A stretch of 35,262 nt of DNA from NCBI GenBank assembly GCA_018672285.1, contig JABHGC010000093.1, positions 1-35,262 on the forward strand, read 5' to 3'. How positions within the stretch are numbered: the stretch's first letter is position 1; every line of letters starts with the position of its first letter. Below, piece by piece: positions 1 to 7,971 of this stretch. This DNA is from Methylococcales bacterium (GTDB taxonomy: Bacteria > Pseudomonadota > Gammaproteobacteria > JABHGC01). A program made the translations under genes and the position numbers. Under the pieces are notes generated by a model, which saw nothing but the letters and a program-made list of their open reading frames with translations, searched no databases and had not been told where the DNA came from.

Positions 1-63
1 GAAAGTTATCGTAAAAAACATCAACTAAAACAAGCTAAAGGTAACAAAAAAGACAGTGCTTAA
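1..63 (+). pseudogene. C-terminal tail of a probable IS21-family IstB ATPase (cut by window edge)
   Basis: The first 20 codons are open and end in TAA at 61-63. The visible peptide begins ESYRKKH and is rich in Lys and Gln. IstB-type helper ATPases of IS21-family elements commonly end with a Glu-Ser-Tyr-Arg core followed by a basic tail, and this is what I match it to. Just downstream are two near-identical short repeats (ATAATTGACGC and ATAGTTGACGC), compatible with the multiple end repeats of such elements. Only 20 residues are visible, so the assignment is tentative and whether the gene is intact cannot be seen. Confidence 0.45.
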
Positions 64-399
64 TCGGCCATCATAATTGACGCGAACCGGTCAAGATAGT
101 TGACGCCGAACACGGTTACCACTTTTATCTCCTTAATACAGCCGAGAATGAAATAATACACTTAAAATATATCCCCTCAATGTCCACCCGTTGAATTCAC
201 ATGTATTTTAAGCCATTAAGTAGCATTGGCGCTTCTCAAAAATCACATGGATAGCTCACCACCTACTTTAAGGCTAAAACGAGCCAGGTCGCTTAACACC
301 TTCTTTGGCGGAGAGGGACAAATCGGTCAAAAAGTTACACTCAGCTAATGAGGTGATTTGCTCTAAAGTTTTAACACCTCAGTGTCAGCTCTTGTTTAG
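64..399. other. Gene-free mobile-element junction
   Basis: No open frame of coding quality is visible. The left part carries the direct repeats ATAATTGACGC (about 75-85) and ATAGTTGACGC (about 97-107), which could be part of the right end of the IS element to the left. The rest separates that element from the recombinase stub. I could not define an IS terminus or a target duplication. Confidence 0.4.
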
Positions 400-633
400 A
401 TTATCAGACAATATGCAAGACTAGTGGAACAATGGGCGAGAGAAGTAGGTTTAGATTCAACTGACTATGATACGCACTCGTTGAGGCGTACAAAAGTAAC
501 GCTTATTTACAAAAAAACAAAAAACCTAAGGGCAATACAACTATTGCTTGGCCACAAAAAAATTGAACGTACGGTTCGGTATTTGGGGGTAGAAATAGAC
601 GACGCACTAGAAATATGGATATTTAATCGTTAA
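400..633 (+). pseudogene. C-terminal remnant of a tyrosine recombinase (phage integrase family)
   Basis: The frame is open from 400, just after an in-frame TAG at 397-399, to the TAA at 631-633. It reads IIRQYARLVEQW, then HSLRR (the His-x-x-Arg box, about codons 30-34), LLGHKK (the second His box) and RYLGVEIDDALEI, which supplies the nucleophile Tyr. These are the box II motifs and Tyr of the lambda-integrase catalytic domain. The N-terminal DNA-binding half and the first catalytic Arg are missing, and no full-length upstream frame exists. The last residues (WIFNR) look like read-through into foreign sequence. A GTG at 424 could start a 69-residue peptide, but a functional recombinase is not possible from this stub. 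Confidence 0.8.
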
Positions 634-1003
634 CTGCTCAAGGACGAGCAGTAAGCTCGCAATGAGGAAGCCGTTGTTATTATGGCTTTCTAAATGCGTG
701 CCCGCTGCATTTTCTCACTAAAAATTGCTTACTGTACGCCCTAAAGAAACAAAATCGGGCAGCAGGCTAAATACTCCAAAAGCGCATAGCTGCCTGTCAT
801 GTGTTGCTCTGGCGATGACTCAGGAGAACCAATTGTGGCCATTGCCATACTGTTAAAATTTTTTACAGCACATATTTTATGGGAATTATAATGAAATGAT
901 ATTTACCATATAAATCATTACCTTAAATATATACATATAACAACTGGCATGTTAACTGCTATCAATCTATCAAAATGTAAACACAACCCATTAAGGTATC
1001 AAG
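634..1003. other. Intergenic region ahead of the PEP-CTERM gene
   Basis: No gene is supported in these 370 bases. The left part (634-840) is probably debris continuing from the recombinase remnant. The right part (850-1003) is strongly AT-rich and holds a sigma-54-type promoter at 945-960 plus an AAGG ribosome-binding site at 993-996. Confidence 0.5.
945..960 (+). promoter_or_regulatory. Sigma-54 (RpoN) promoter for the PEP-CTERM gene
   Basis: The 16-mer TGGCATGTTAACTGCT fits the RpoN consensus TGGCAYG-N4-TTGCW at every informative position except the first T of the -12 element, with the required GG (-24) and GC (-12) spacing. A start of transcription near 972 would give a leader of about 30 bases before the ATG at 1004. 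RpoN together with the PrsK/PrsR pair is the known type of control for PEP-CTERM genes in several exosortase-bearing bacteria, so sequence and context agree. Confidence 0.7.
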
Positions 1004-1609
1004 ATGACAAAGCTCGTTTCTGTATTTCTATTATCACTAATCAGCTATATGCCTGCATATGCATCAATCATCATTTCAAACGATAAAAATGACTTCAATC
1101 TTCTTGCAGAAGATTTTAATAATAATACCTTTAGTAACAACAATTTTGTCAGCATCAGTGGTAACATAACATTAGACAATGCAAGTGGAGTTGGAGACCC
1201 AGCCACAGGGACAGCAGCATACCTCGATTTTAGCCCCGTATTAAATGGTAGTGAATATGTACTCAACGGCGATGAGAATTTTGATGTCTTGTTCTCTTCG
1301 CTTCAAAATGTATTTGCCTTTACCTATGCAGATGACAGTATAGCTAGCCTTTTTACCTTCAATTTTTTTAATGGCTCAACAAACGTCGGCACAGAAAGCT
1401 TTACCACGAGTGAATTTGATACAGCCATACTTGTTGGCTTTTCAAGCAATGCCGCTTTCAACAAGGTCACTGTTAGAGAAAATGATGGAAGTGGTAACTC
1501 TGACGAGTTCTTCCAGTTTTTTACTGCAACAGCAGTTCCAGAGCCATCTACCATGTTGTTGCTTGGGTTAGGTTTAGCAGGTTTACGATTTCGTAAAAAT
1601 AAACGTTAA
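1004..1609 (+). CDS. PEP-CTERM sorting domain protein
   Basis: This 201-residue exported protein has a signal peptide at residues 1-20 (cleavage after AYA), a Ser/Thr/Asn/Phe-rich body (about 22-175) with no family I recognise, and a C-terminal tripartite tag: VPEPS at 178-182, a hydrophobic stretch at 183-194 (TMLLLGLGLAGL) and a basic end RFRKNKR. This tag is read by exosortase (EpsH/XrtA), which cuts the protein and hands it to the cell surface or exopolysaccharide matrix. Start: ATG with AAGG eight bases upstream. The gene stands alone; no exosortase or polysaccharide gene lies in the window, so processing must be encoded elsewhere. The body sequence suggests a surface or matrix role, but its function is unknown. 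Confidence 0.9.
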   Translation: MTKLVSVFLLSLISYMPAYASIIISNDKNDFNLLAEDFNNNTFSNNNFVSISGNITLDNASGVGDPATGTAAYLDFSPVLNGSEYVLNGDENFDVLFSSLQNVFAFTYADDSIASLFTFNFFNGSTNVGTESFTTSEFDTAILVGFSSNAAFNKVTVRENDGSGNSDEFFQFFTATAVPEPSTMLLLGLGLAGLRFRKNKR

Positions 1610-1627
1610 GTTATAACTTAATAACAT

Positions 1628-1655
1628 TTAGATAGTATATTGACCTTCTATCTAA
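1628..1655 (+). terminator. Weak hairpin after the PEP-CTERM gene
   Basis: The arms TTAGATAG (1628-1635) and CTATCTAA (1648-1655) pair perfectly around a 12-base loop, 18 bases after the stop codon. The stem is AT-rich, and a TTTTT run follows only after a few bases, so this is at best a weak intrinsic terminator. Confidence 0.35.
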
Positions 1656-2130
1656 GTGTGATTTTTGAAGAATCCCACCTATTCCACCCAGCCGGCTTAT
1701 AGTTCTTCTTTTTGTCTTGGTTATATTTTGCGTAGATATTCTTGAAATAGGGATTTCCTGACAGCCAACTCAAAAGCTTTTCAGTACGACCGCTATGCTA
1801 GCATAACTCGCCAAATAGGCCGCCAACTCGACTGGCCGTAATCAGCCTAAACCTTGCATCCATTGATGCTTAGAGCATCTGCTGACACCACTATTTAGCC
1901 GGAAGCCCACTCTAATTTGCCGGCAGATCAATCATGAACATTGCCTGCCATTTGTTTTCACATTTGAGCAAAAATACAGTCAAATAAGCGGTAACGTCAT
2001 ACTCAAAGACTGGCGCAAACCGAGTTATCAACGCGTGGAAAGCGTGAGTGCAGAATTGAAGCAAATCTAACGGGGCACCCATCTTAAACTGTCATAAATT
2101 AGGTATCCTATTTGCGACGTTTTTCTTAAC
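1656..2130. other. Long region without a convincing gene; possible decayed coding sequence
   Basis: No start-to-stop gene is supported. A stretch at 1867-2070 is open for 67 codons on the + strand up to the TAA at 2068-2070 and ends in a plausible protein-like peptide (ILKDWRKPSYQRVESVSAEL), but has no start codon with a ribosome-binding site and no family I recognise. Position next to other mobile-element debris suggests a degraded gene fragment. The remainder shows nothing identifiable. Confidence 0.3.
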
Positions 2131-2685
2131 TTAAGGGTGGGGTATTTTTACGTTAGAGTTTAAAAGCCACCCAACAAGGATCATTAAGACACTCACAAAA
2201 AGCACGCCAATCAATTCAAAGTGAAACCCCAGATACAAAAGCCATAATAAAATCCCTCCCAGTGGCGTAGGGACTCCAGTAAAAAAACGTGAAACCTCAC
2301 CCACATTTGAATTGATATTGAATTGAATCAATCTACGTAAACCTGAAATAACATAGTAGATACTCACAGCGCCACCCCACAGTTTGAGCTGAGTACCTGA
2401 TGACGTGAAGGCGGTCTGAAAAACCAAAAAGACGGGGACCAGTACAAAGGTAATAAAATCAGCAAAAGAGTCGAGCTGAATACCAAAACTACCTGAAAGG
2501 TTATACTTGCGCGCGATCTTACCGTCGATAATATCGCATGCCCCCCCAATCCATGCCAAGACAATGGCTTCAAAGAAGTGATTTTGGCTAATCAGATAGG
2601 CTGCAGCCACACCTGAAGCAATGTTTATCATGGTCACTAAATTTGCTAAGTTGAAATGACTCTCAGCTCGCCAGAAAAACTGCAT
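2131..2685 (-). CDS. CDP-alcohol phosphatidyltransferase, phosphatidylserine synthase-like
   Basis: This integral membrane enzyme carries the complete CDP-alcohol phosphotransferase signature DG-x2-AR-x8-G-x3-D-x3-D: D54, G55, A58, R59, G68, D72 and D76, numbered from the ATG. These residues bind metal and the CDP-diacylglycerol head group. Most of the 184 residues are hydrophobic and form about five to six membrane helices. The length and the N-terminal NLVTMINIASG segment resemble the Bacillus-type PssA family, which makes phosphatidylserine from CDP-diacylglycerol and serine; the acceptor alcohol cannot be read from sequence. Start choice: a GTG at 2688 directly precedes the ATG at 2685, and the AAGGA box lies five bases before the ATG but only two before the GTG, so the ATG is preferred. 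No operon partner is visible. Confidence 0.85.
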   Translation of the reverse strand: MQFFWRAESHFNLANLVTMINIASGVAAAYLISQNHFFEAIVLAWIGGACDIIDGKIARKYNLSGSFGIQLDSFADFITFVLVPVFLVFQTAFTSSGTQLKLWGGAVSIYYVISGLRRLIQFNINSNVGEVSRFFTGVPTPLGGILLWLLYLGFHFELIGVLFVSVLMILVGWLLNSNVKIPHP

Positions 2686-2688
2686 CAC

Positions 2689-3003
2689 AATCCTTGTATT
2701 ATTTAACCAAATAGATCACGCCAAGTAGCGCAAAGGCACAACTAGGGTAACATGGATACTTAATTTTTTGCTCTAAATCAACTTGTTTTACCTTCTGGGG
2801 TTCCGTGCGACCAGTACAATCAACCCGCCAGAGGGTGTCATTTATGGATGCGTATCGCGTGCATAGGATTGTTCCATCGATGATATCCAGCGCTAAATTT
2901 TGCTAGAAAAAAAGAAAAAATCCGTTCAGGTAGCTGCATACCTAAGCAACTATATTGTTAGTGTCGTACACTGGTTTAGGTGATATTCCCCCTTACTTTC
3001 TGC
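2689..3003. other. Intergenic region between two leftward genes
   Basis: No gene is visible. On the minus strand it should hold the terminator of the response-regulator operon and the promoter of the phosphatidyltransferase gene. The only structural hint is a short hairpin at 2928-2943 followed on the minus strand by a T-rich run. Confidence 0.4.
2906..2943 (-). terminator. Possible weak terminator of the response-regulator operon
   Basis: Read on the minus strand, AGGTA and TACCT (2939-2943 and 2928-2932) pair around a 6-base loop, and after a short spacer comes a T-rich tract (2906-2920). The 5-bp stem is short, so this is a weak candidate about 60 bases beyond the stop of the regulator gene. 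Confidence 0.3.
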
Positions 3004-4545
3004 TTAGGCCGAGAGCAGTGTTTGGAGTGCTTTTTGTAAAAATAGGCGCCTTCGATTACTCGGGTCAAGCTGTTTAACTTTACGCAAATACCGTTTAATG
3101 TCTGCGAGGGACTCATCATCAAAACCAAGCTCTCTAGATTCCTCTAGTAATAGCTGTACATAATTCAGCAAAATCCCTGTGTTATCAGGAAGGTTATTCA
3201 CCGCTTTTTCGAAATATTCTAACGCCTCTTGCAAGCATCCTTCTTCATAGAGTGCGATGCCTTTTTTATTAATCTCCTTTATTTTGTCGATTTCATCACT
3301 CACCTCATGCTCAACAATGTGGCTTTTTATACCCAATGCCATTGCAGCCTGAGTATCTTTGAAAAGTTTTGCGCCATCCAATATCTCACGGCATAATGTC
3401 AGTGTGGTTTGGCCGGCAAAATTTTCCGCTAATATTTGCACCGTTTTCCAGCCCTGTTTTGCCGCGGAAATGTGCCCTTGTTGATACTCAAGGTGACACA
3501 GGAAAATCTGTAAGCGAAGCTGATTAATACCGTCACTTCGCAACGGTTCGGCAATGCTTGATAAAACGGCATTGGCCTCTGTAAAATGCTGCCCATGCAT
3601 ATAAGCACGCGCCAAACCAAGCTGGTCATCAATAGTCATATTAAACAGGTTTTTGCCTAGCTTAATAGCCTGCTTGTATGCTGCTATTGCGACCGTGATA
3701 TTGTTTGCTTGCAGTGCAGTTTGACCTAAAATTTGATGACTTTGAATAATGTGTGGTGACAATTGAATGGCATTTTCAAGCGTATTTTGTGCATTAATGT
3801 ACAGATGCTTTCCGGTATATCCCTCTGCTAATAAATGATAAGCCTCAATGAGTGTACCGTGTTGCTCTATGATCTGTTTGCTGTGTAAAATGGCTTTATC
3901 ATAAGATTTATCTCGCAAAGCGACTTTGGCTAACCCAAGTTCAGCCCAGATAGTATTTTTTTTCTTGCTAATCAGAGTATAAATAATTTTAGCATCATCA
4001 ATTCTATCTGTTTTGTAGCATAATCCCGCTCTTATTTTAGCAAATTCTAACTTGTATTTTTTATGTTTTTTAGCCATTTTATCGCATAAACTGATGGCGC
4101 GGTCATATCGCTTTCTATTTATTTCTGTGTAGACACCTTTGAATACTTGTTTTTTACTGTTAATGGCATCAATACGCTTACATAAAATGTCGGTATTGAT
4201 TGGTTTGCTGATGTAATCATCAGGTGCGGACAATGTATTGTGTGCCAATACCGATATAGGCTCTGCTGTCACCATAATAAATATCGTACTGGGTTTGAGT
4301 AATCCTAACCGCTGGCTTTCTTCAAAAATTTGCTGACCATTTGGGCTGTGACAACCCAAGTTATAGTCACATAAAATGACATCATAATTCGTTTTTGCTA
4401 TTTTTTGGATGGCATGTTGACCGTCTGATGCAAAGCTTAATTTTGTAATCCCAGCTTCCCATAAGAGGCTTTTCATTAAGTCTCTTTGTGTATTTAAATC
4501 ATCGACGACTAAAAATGTGAGCCGACTTAAATCATGATTTTTCAA
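3004..4545 (-). CDS. Response regulator with N-terminal receiver and TPR repeats
   Basis: The protein has 513 residues. Residues 8-128 form a CheY-like receiver with the acidic pair D15/D16, phospho-acceptor D60 (ILCDYNLG), T93 and K114 (SKP), so it should be phosphorylatable. From about 135 to 505 it is helical, with several TPR units, for example around residues 200-300 (SYDKAILHSKQIIEQH, AYHLLAEGYTG) and a clear one near 425-455 (ALYEEGCLQEALEYFEKAV). There is no DNA-binding output domain; the TPR scaffold probably transmits the signal by protein contacts. Receiver-TPR proteins of this layout occur in Pseudomonas and relatives. The start is a TTG at 4545 with AGG/GGG stretches just upstream and no in-frame ATG nearby. 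It is last in a leftward run after YihY and a small anchored protein. No histidine kinase is in the window. Confidence 0.85.
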   Translation of the reverse strand: MKNHDLSRLTFLVVDDLNTQRDLMKSLLWEAGITKLSFASDGQHAIQKIAKTNYDVILCDYNLGCHSPNGQQIFEESQRLGLLKPSTIFIMVTAEPISVLAHNTLSAPDDYISKPINTDILCKRIDAINSKKQVFKGVYTEINRKRYDRAISLCDKMAKKHKKYKLEFAKIRAGLCYKTDRIDDAKIIYTLISKKKNTIWAELGLAKVALRDKSYDKAILHSKQIIEQHGTLIEAYHLLAEGYTGKHLYINAQNTLENAIQLSPHIIQSHQILGQTALQANNITVAIAAYKQAIKLGKNLFNMTIDDQLGLARAYMHGQHFTEANAVLSSIAEPLRSDGINQLRLQIFLCHLEYQQGHISAAKQGWKTVQILAENFAGQTTLTLCREILDGAKLFKDTQAAMALGIKSHIVEHEVSDEIDKIKEINKKGIALYEEGCLQEALEYFEKAVNNLPDNTGILLNYVQLLLEESRELGFDDESLADIKRYLRKVKQLDPSNRRRLFLQKALQTLLSA

Positions 4546-4572
4546 TGACCTGCCCTTTACCCATTTTTGCTT

Positions 4573-4887
4573 CTATGACAAATGTATTAACGTATTATAT
4601 GAGCCTGCACCATTACAACACATCATTGGCACCTTGTGCCAGTTCAATTTCAAATGTTGTAAATAAGCAGGCAACAACCATTCTGATTGAGTCGCAAAAG
4701 GCGCTTTCAAATCTTTTTTACTGGCCGACAAATAAGCCATCACAATACTTTTATGACCGCGCGTCATTTTCGTCAAACGCTCTGCATGTTCAGCGACCTC
4801 AGAAGGCACTGGTGTTAATTTTACGGCCACCGCAAAGGACACCATAAGCACCACAGAGAATAATGCCACCTTAAGCCAAACATTCAT
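4573..4887 (-). CDS. Small membrane-anchored protein of unknown function
   Basis: This 104-residue protein has one hydrophobic segment at about residues 5-22 (uncleaved anchor or signal peptide) and a mostly polar remainder with two adjacent cysteines near the C terminus (MMCCNGAG). I do not recognise a family. Its ATG shares one base with the TAA of the yihY-like gene (TAATG), and AAGGA lies upstream, so it is translationally coupled to it. The next gene, the receiver/TPR regulator, follows after 27 bases. The coupling and ribosome-binding site make it a real gene; the role is unknown. Confidence 0.7.
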   Translation of the reverse strand: MNVWLKVALFSVVLMVSFAVAVKLTPVPSEVAEHAERLTKMTRGHKSIVMAYLSASKKDLKAPFATQSEWLLPAYLQHLKLNWHKVPMMCCNGAGSYNTLIHLS

Positions 4888-6200
4888 TACACATCCTTCA
4901 ACTTGTAATTATGTTCTAGCGCTTCCCTGGAATGATAAAAAGTATTTAATGTTTCGTTAATGCGCGTTAACGCTTCAGAATCATGCAGCACTAATGACGA
5001 ATCCCCCTCAGCATCCAACAACGCCATAACCGATGCAATGGTTAACCGCTCGATATCTTGCCCTGGCTGGTAAGCGATTGTATCGTCATTCAACTGCACA
5101 GTAGACACCACGTGCACACTGATCAAATCTTTTAATAAATCGTCGACAAAACTTTCAGGTAACTTGATTTTTTCAGCTAACTCATGGCTCCCTATAGCCA
5201 CCTCACCTTCTGCAAAGCGCTTGACAATCAACTGTAAAATCAACAATGCCGATTTACGCTTCATAGCGGTACAAGGCTCTCCTGCCCAAGACTGCATTTG
5301 AAAACGTTCTGAGGTTTGGTGTGCAAAAGATATTTCAGCACCTAATAATGTAATAATCCAGCTTAAATTAAGCCAGATCAAAAATAGGGGTAAAGCGGCA
5401 AAACTACCATAAATGGCATTTGCTTGTGCCGCCCCAACTTGAAACCCAATATAGAAATACTGCAATAACACAAAGCAAGTCCCCGCAATCACCCCCCCGA
5501 TGAGGGCTGATTTAAAACGCACTTGAGTATTAGGCATAATCAAATAGATCATGATAAACATCAACCAAACCAAAATGTAGGGTGTTAGCTTAATGAGCTT
5601 CATTAACACTGGGCCAATCAACTCAAAAAACTCTTGGGTTGCCACCAAATCTGCCGTCACGGATGAAATATAAATAGACATCGACCCGGCAGATAAAAAC
5701 AGAATGGGGGAAACCAACATAATCGCCAAATAATCGGATAGCTTTCGGGTGATCGTTCGCGCGCGCGTCACCCCCCATATCTCATTAAAAGAAGCTTCGA
5801 TATTGTTTAACAGCTTCAACACCGTGAACAGCAAGAACAACAAACCCAAACCGGCAACCAGCCCACCGGCCGTGTTATCAATGGCTTTTGATGCAAAATC
5901 CAACATTTTGTTAATGATTTCTTCTTGGCCGACCGCACTGGTTAAAATTTGATCACGTAAATCTTTTTCTAAACCAAACCCCTTAGCAATACCAAATGCC
6001 AACGCCAACACAGGGACAACAGATAACATTGAGAAAAAGGTGAGCGCAGACGCTCGAAGGAAAATATTATCTTTTTGTGCCTCATGCACCACCGTCATTA
6101 ATACCCGCGCTTGACGATACAACAAGGATTTCCACCCTGGCAGAACACTTACATCGGACTGCCAGATAGTTTGGGTAAAAAATAACATGAAACGTTGCAT
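4887..6200 (-). CDS. YihY/BrkB-family inner membrane protein with C-terminal winged-helix-like domain
   Basis: This 437-residue protein has the hallmarks of the YihY (BrkB, formerly 'ribonuclease BN') family: an N-terminal amphipathic region, the segment LRASALTFFSMLSVVPVLAL (about residues 48-67), and six or so hydrophobic helices up to about residue 300, including FAALPLFLIWLNLSWIITLLGAE. Beyond that is a soluble domain of about 130 residues (KRFAEGEVAIGSHELAEKI), resembling the winged-helix-like extension of the longer family members. The family's biochemical function is unsettled; the RNase BN name was an early misassignment. The ATG at 6200 lies only 39 bases from the divergent radical SAM gene, so the promoters overlap. 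It heads an operon with the small anchored protein and the receiver/TPR regulator. Confidence 0.88.
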   Translation of the reverse strand: MQRFMLFFTQTIWQSDVSVLPGWKSLLYRQARVLMTVVHEAQKDNIFLRASALTFFSMLSVVPVLALAFGIAKGFGLEKDLRDQILTSAVGQEEIINKMLDFASKAIDNTAGGLVAGLGLLFLLFTVLKLLNNIEASFNEIWGVTRARTITRKLSDYLAIMLVSPILFLSAGSMSIYISSVTADLVATQEFFELIGPVLMKLIKLTPYILVWLMFIMIYLIMPNTQVRFKSALIGGVIAGTCFVLLQYFYIGFQVGAAQANAIYGSFAALPLFLIWLNLSWIITLLGAEISFAHQTSERFQMQSWAGEPCTAMKRKSALLILQLIVKRFAEGEVAIGSHELAEKIKLPESFVDDLLKDLISVHVVSTVQLNDDTIAYQPGQDIERLTIASVMALLDAEGDSSLVLHDSEALTRINETLNTFYHSREALEHNYKLKDV

Positions 6201-6239
6201 GGGTGAGGTTTCCAGTAAAATGATTTAAAATAGCCAGCT

Positions 6240-7766
6240 ATGCCTAAACAGTCCATTATTTTAGCCACTCTGAATGCCAAATTCATCCATACTGCTTTTG
6301 GATTGCGCTACCTCTATGCCAATCTTGGCGCACTAAAAGCCGAAACCACATTGTTAGAATTTACCATCAAGCAGCGCCCGCTTGATGTAGTAGAGCAACT
6401 GCTGCTGCACAACCCTAAAATCATTGGCCTTGGGGTTTATATCTGGAACATCACTGAACTCACTGAAGTTGTACAGCTCCTCAAAGCACTCCGGCCAGAC
6501 ATCAAAGTCATACTCGGTGGGCCTGAGATCAGTTATGAAACAGACCAACAAAATATTTGCCACCTTGCCGACTATGTCATCACCGGAGAAGGCGAAGTGG
6601 CCTTCAAGCAATTAGTAGAAGACTTACTCTGCCAAGGTAAAGCCAGGTTAGAGAAAGTCATCCCAGGCACCCCTCCTGACTTAGAAACCCTCCTTTTCCC
6701 TTACGATGAATACACCGATGATGACATTAAAAATAGAGTCATCTATATCGAGGCTTCTCGCGGATGCCCTTACCGATGTGAGTTTTGCTTATCGTCACTG
6801 GATAAAAAAGTCCGAAACTTTCCTCAGGATGCTTTTTTAACACAACTCAAAAACCTCTACGATCGAGGCGTGCGTCAGTTTAAATTTGTAGACCGCACCT
6901 TTAACCTGAAAATAAACCAATGCCTTGCCATTTTACAGTTTTTCCTAGACCGACTGGACACTCCCTTATTCGTCCATTTTGAAGTCATACCAGACCGGTT
7001 ACCCGACGCACTAAAAACCACCATCCAACAATTTCCAGAAGGCAGCCTACAGTTTGAAATTGGCGTGCAATCTTTAAACCCTGAAGTACAAACACACATT
7101 AGTCGGCGACAAGACAACCCGCAAACCCTCAGCAACATTCAGTGGCTACGAGAACAAACCCAAGTCCACATGCACACCGATTTAATCATTGGCTTACCTG
7201 GTGAAACAAAAACCAGCTTTGGGGAGGGGTTTGATCAACTCATTGCAGCTAAACCACATGAAATTCAAGTAGGCATTTTAAAGCGTTTACGTGGCACACC
7301 GATCATCCGCCATACTCAAGAGTACCAAATGGTCTTCAGCCCATTGCCGCCTTACGATATTCTCAGTAATCAAGATATTCATTTCGATACCATGCAGCAA
7401 CTACGGCGCTTCGCCCGTTATTGGGACATGATTGGTAACTCAGGTCACTTCCCTAACACCAGAAAACACATTGCCACCGGCCCTGCTTTTGAACGCTTCT
7501 TCACCGTATCAAATTGGCTTTTTGAGCGCACAGGCCAAACCCATGCGATCGCTCTCAAGCGCTTGTTTGAATGCCTGTATTACGCCCTCACGGACGCCCT
7601 ACAAACTTCTGAAGAAGAGGCTAAAGCCATTATTTTGGCCGACTTCAATCTTTCTAAACTTAAAAATAAGCGGTTTTTCTTAAATAGCCAGAAGTCTCCC
7701 CTGGCTCACAGCACAACCCGCACCTCAACCCCTTCCAGACAGGCCCGGTTTTCAACCGACAGTTAA
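6240..7766 (+). CDS. B12-binding domain radical SAM protein (DUF4080-type)
   Basis: The 508-residue protein opens with a cobalamin-binding-like Rossmann domain (about 1-140; NPKIIGLGVYIWN, VILGGPEIS, YVITGEGEVAF). A radical SAM barrel follows, with the cluster motif C176-x3-C180-x2-C183 (SRGCPYRCEFC), then SAM-barrel segments FEIGVQSLNPEV and HTDLIIGLPGET. The last 120 residues resemble DUF4080, common in this B12-radical SAM branch. The cobalamin-coordinating DxHxxG motif is not evident, so B12 use is uncertain. Members are found across many bacteria; the substrate is unknown. Translation starts at ATG 6240 with no clear Shine-Dalgarno sequence. The gene is divergent from yihY and appears monocistronic. 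Confidence 0.88.
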   Translation: MPKQSIILATLNAKFIHTAFGLRYLYANLGALKAETTLLEFTIKQRPLDVVEQLLLHNPKIIGLGVYIWNITELTEVVQLLKALRPDIKVILGGPEISYETDQQNICHLADYVITGEGEVAFKQLVEDLLCQGKARLEKVIPGTPPDLETLLFPYDEYTDDDIKNRVIYIEASRGCPYRCEFCLSSLDKKVRNFPQDAFLTQLKNLYDRGVRQFKFVDRTFNLKINQCLAILQFFLDRLDTPLFVHFEVIPDRLPDALKTTIQQFPEGSLQFEIGVQSLNPEVQTHISRRQDNPQTLSNIQWLREQTQVHMHTDLIIGLPGETKTSFGEGFDQLIAAKPHEIQVGILKRLRGTPIIRHTQEYQMVFSPLPPYDILSNQDIHFDTMQQLRRFARYWDMIGNSGHFPNTRKHIATGPAFERFFTVSNWLFERTGQTHAIALKRLFECLYYALTDALQTSEEEAKAIILADFNLSKLKNKRFFLNSQKSPLAHSTTRTSTPSRQARFSTDS

Positions 7767-7852
7767 GCCTTCTTTCAATAAACAAAAGCATCACACAATA
7801 ACAACAGAGGATACGCTCAATGCCGATTCTCTATCGAGAGCCAGATATAAAT

Positions 7853-7880
7853 TACTTTATTATTTTATAATTATAAAGTA
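7853..7880. repeat. AT-rich inverted repeat between the radical SAM and TPR genes
   Basis: TACTTTAT (7853-7860) and ATAAAGTA (7873-7880) are perfect inverted repeats around a 12-base AT-only loop. It lies 87 bases after the radical SAM stop and 92 before the TPR gene start. It could be an operator or a weak transcription stop. Confidence 0.3.
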
Positions 7881-7971
7881 CCATTGCAAATATCACCCCA
7901 GTCGATCTAAGACACTTGCCTCCGTTTCAATGATCCTCGGCACACTCCAACAAAATGACCTGATAAATAAC

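Noticed and set aside
4545..4847. A 100-codon + strand ORF overlapping the small anchored protein gene
   Set aside because: It is antisense to a translationally coupled gene with a ribosome-binding site and has no features of its own.
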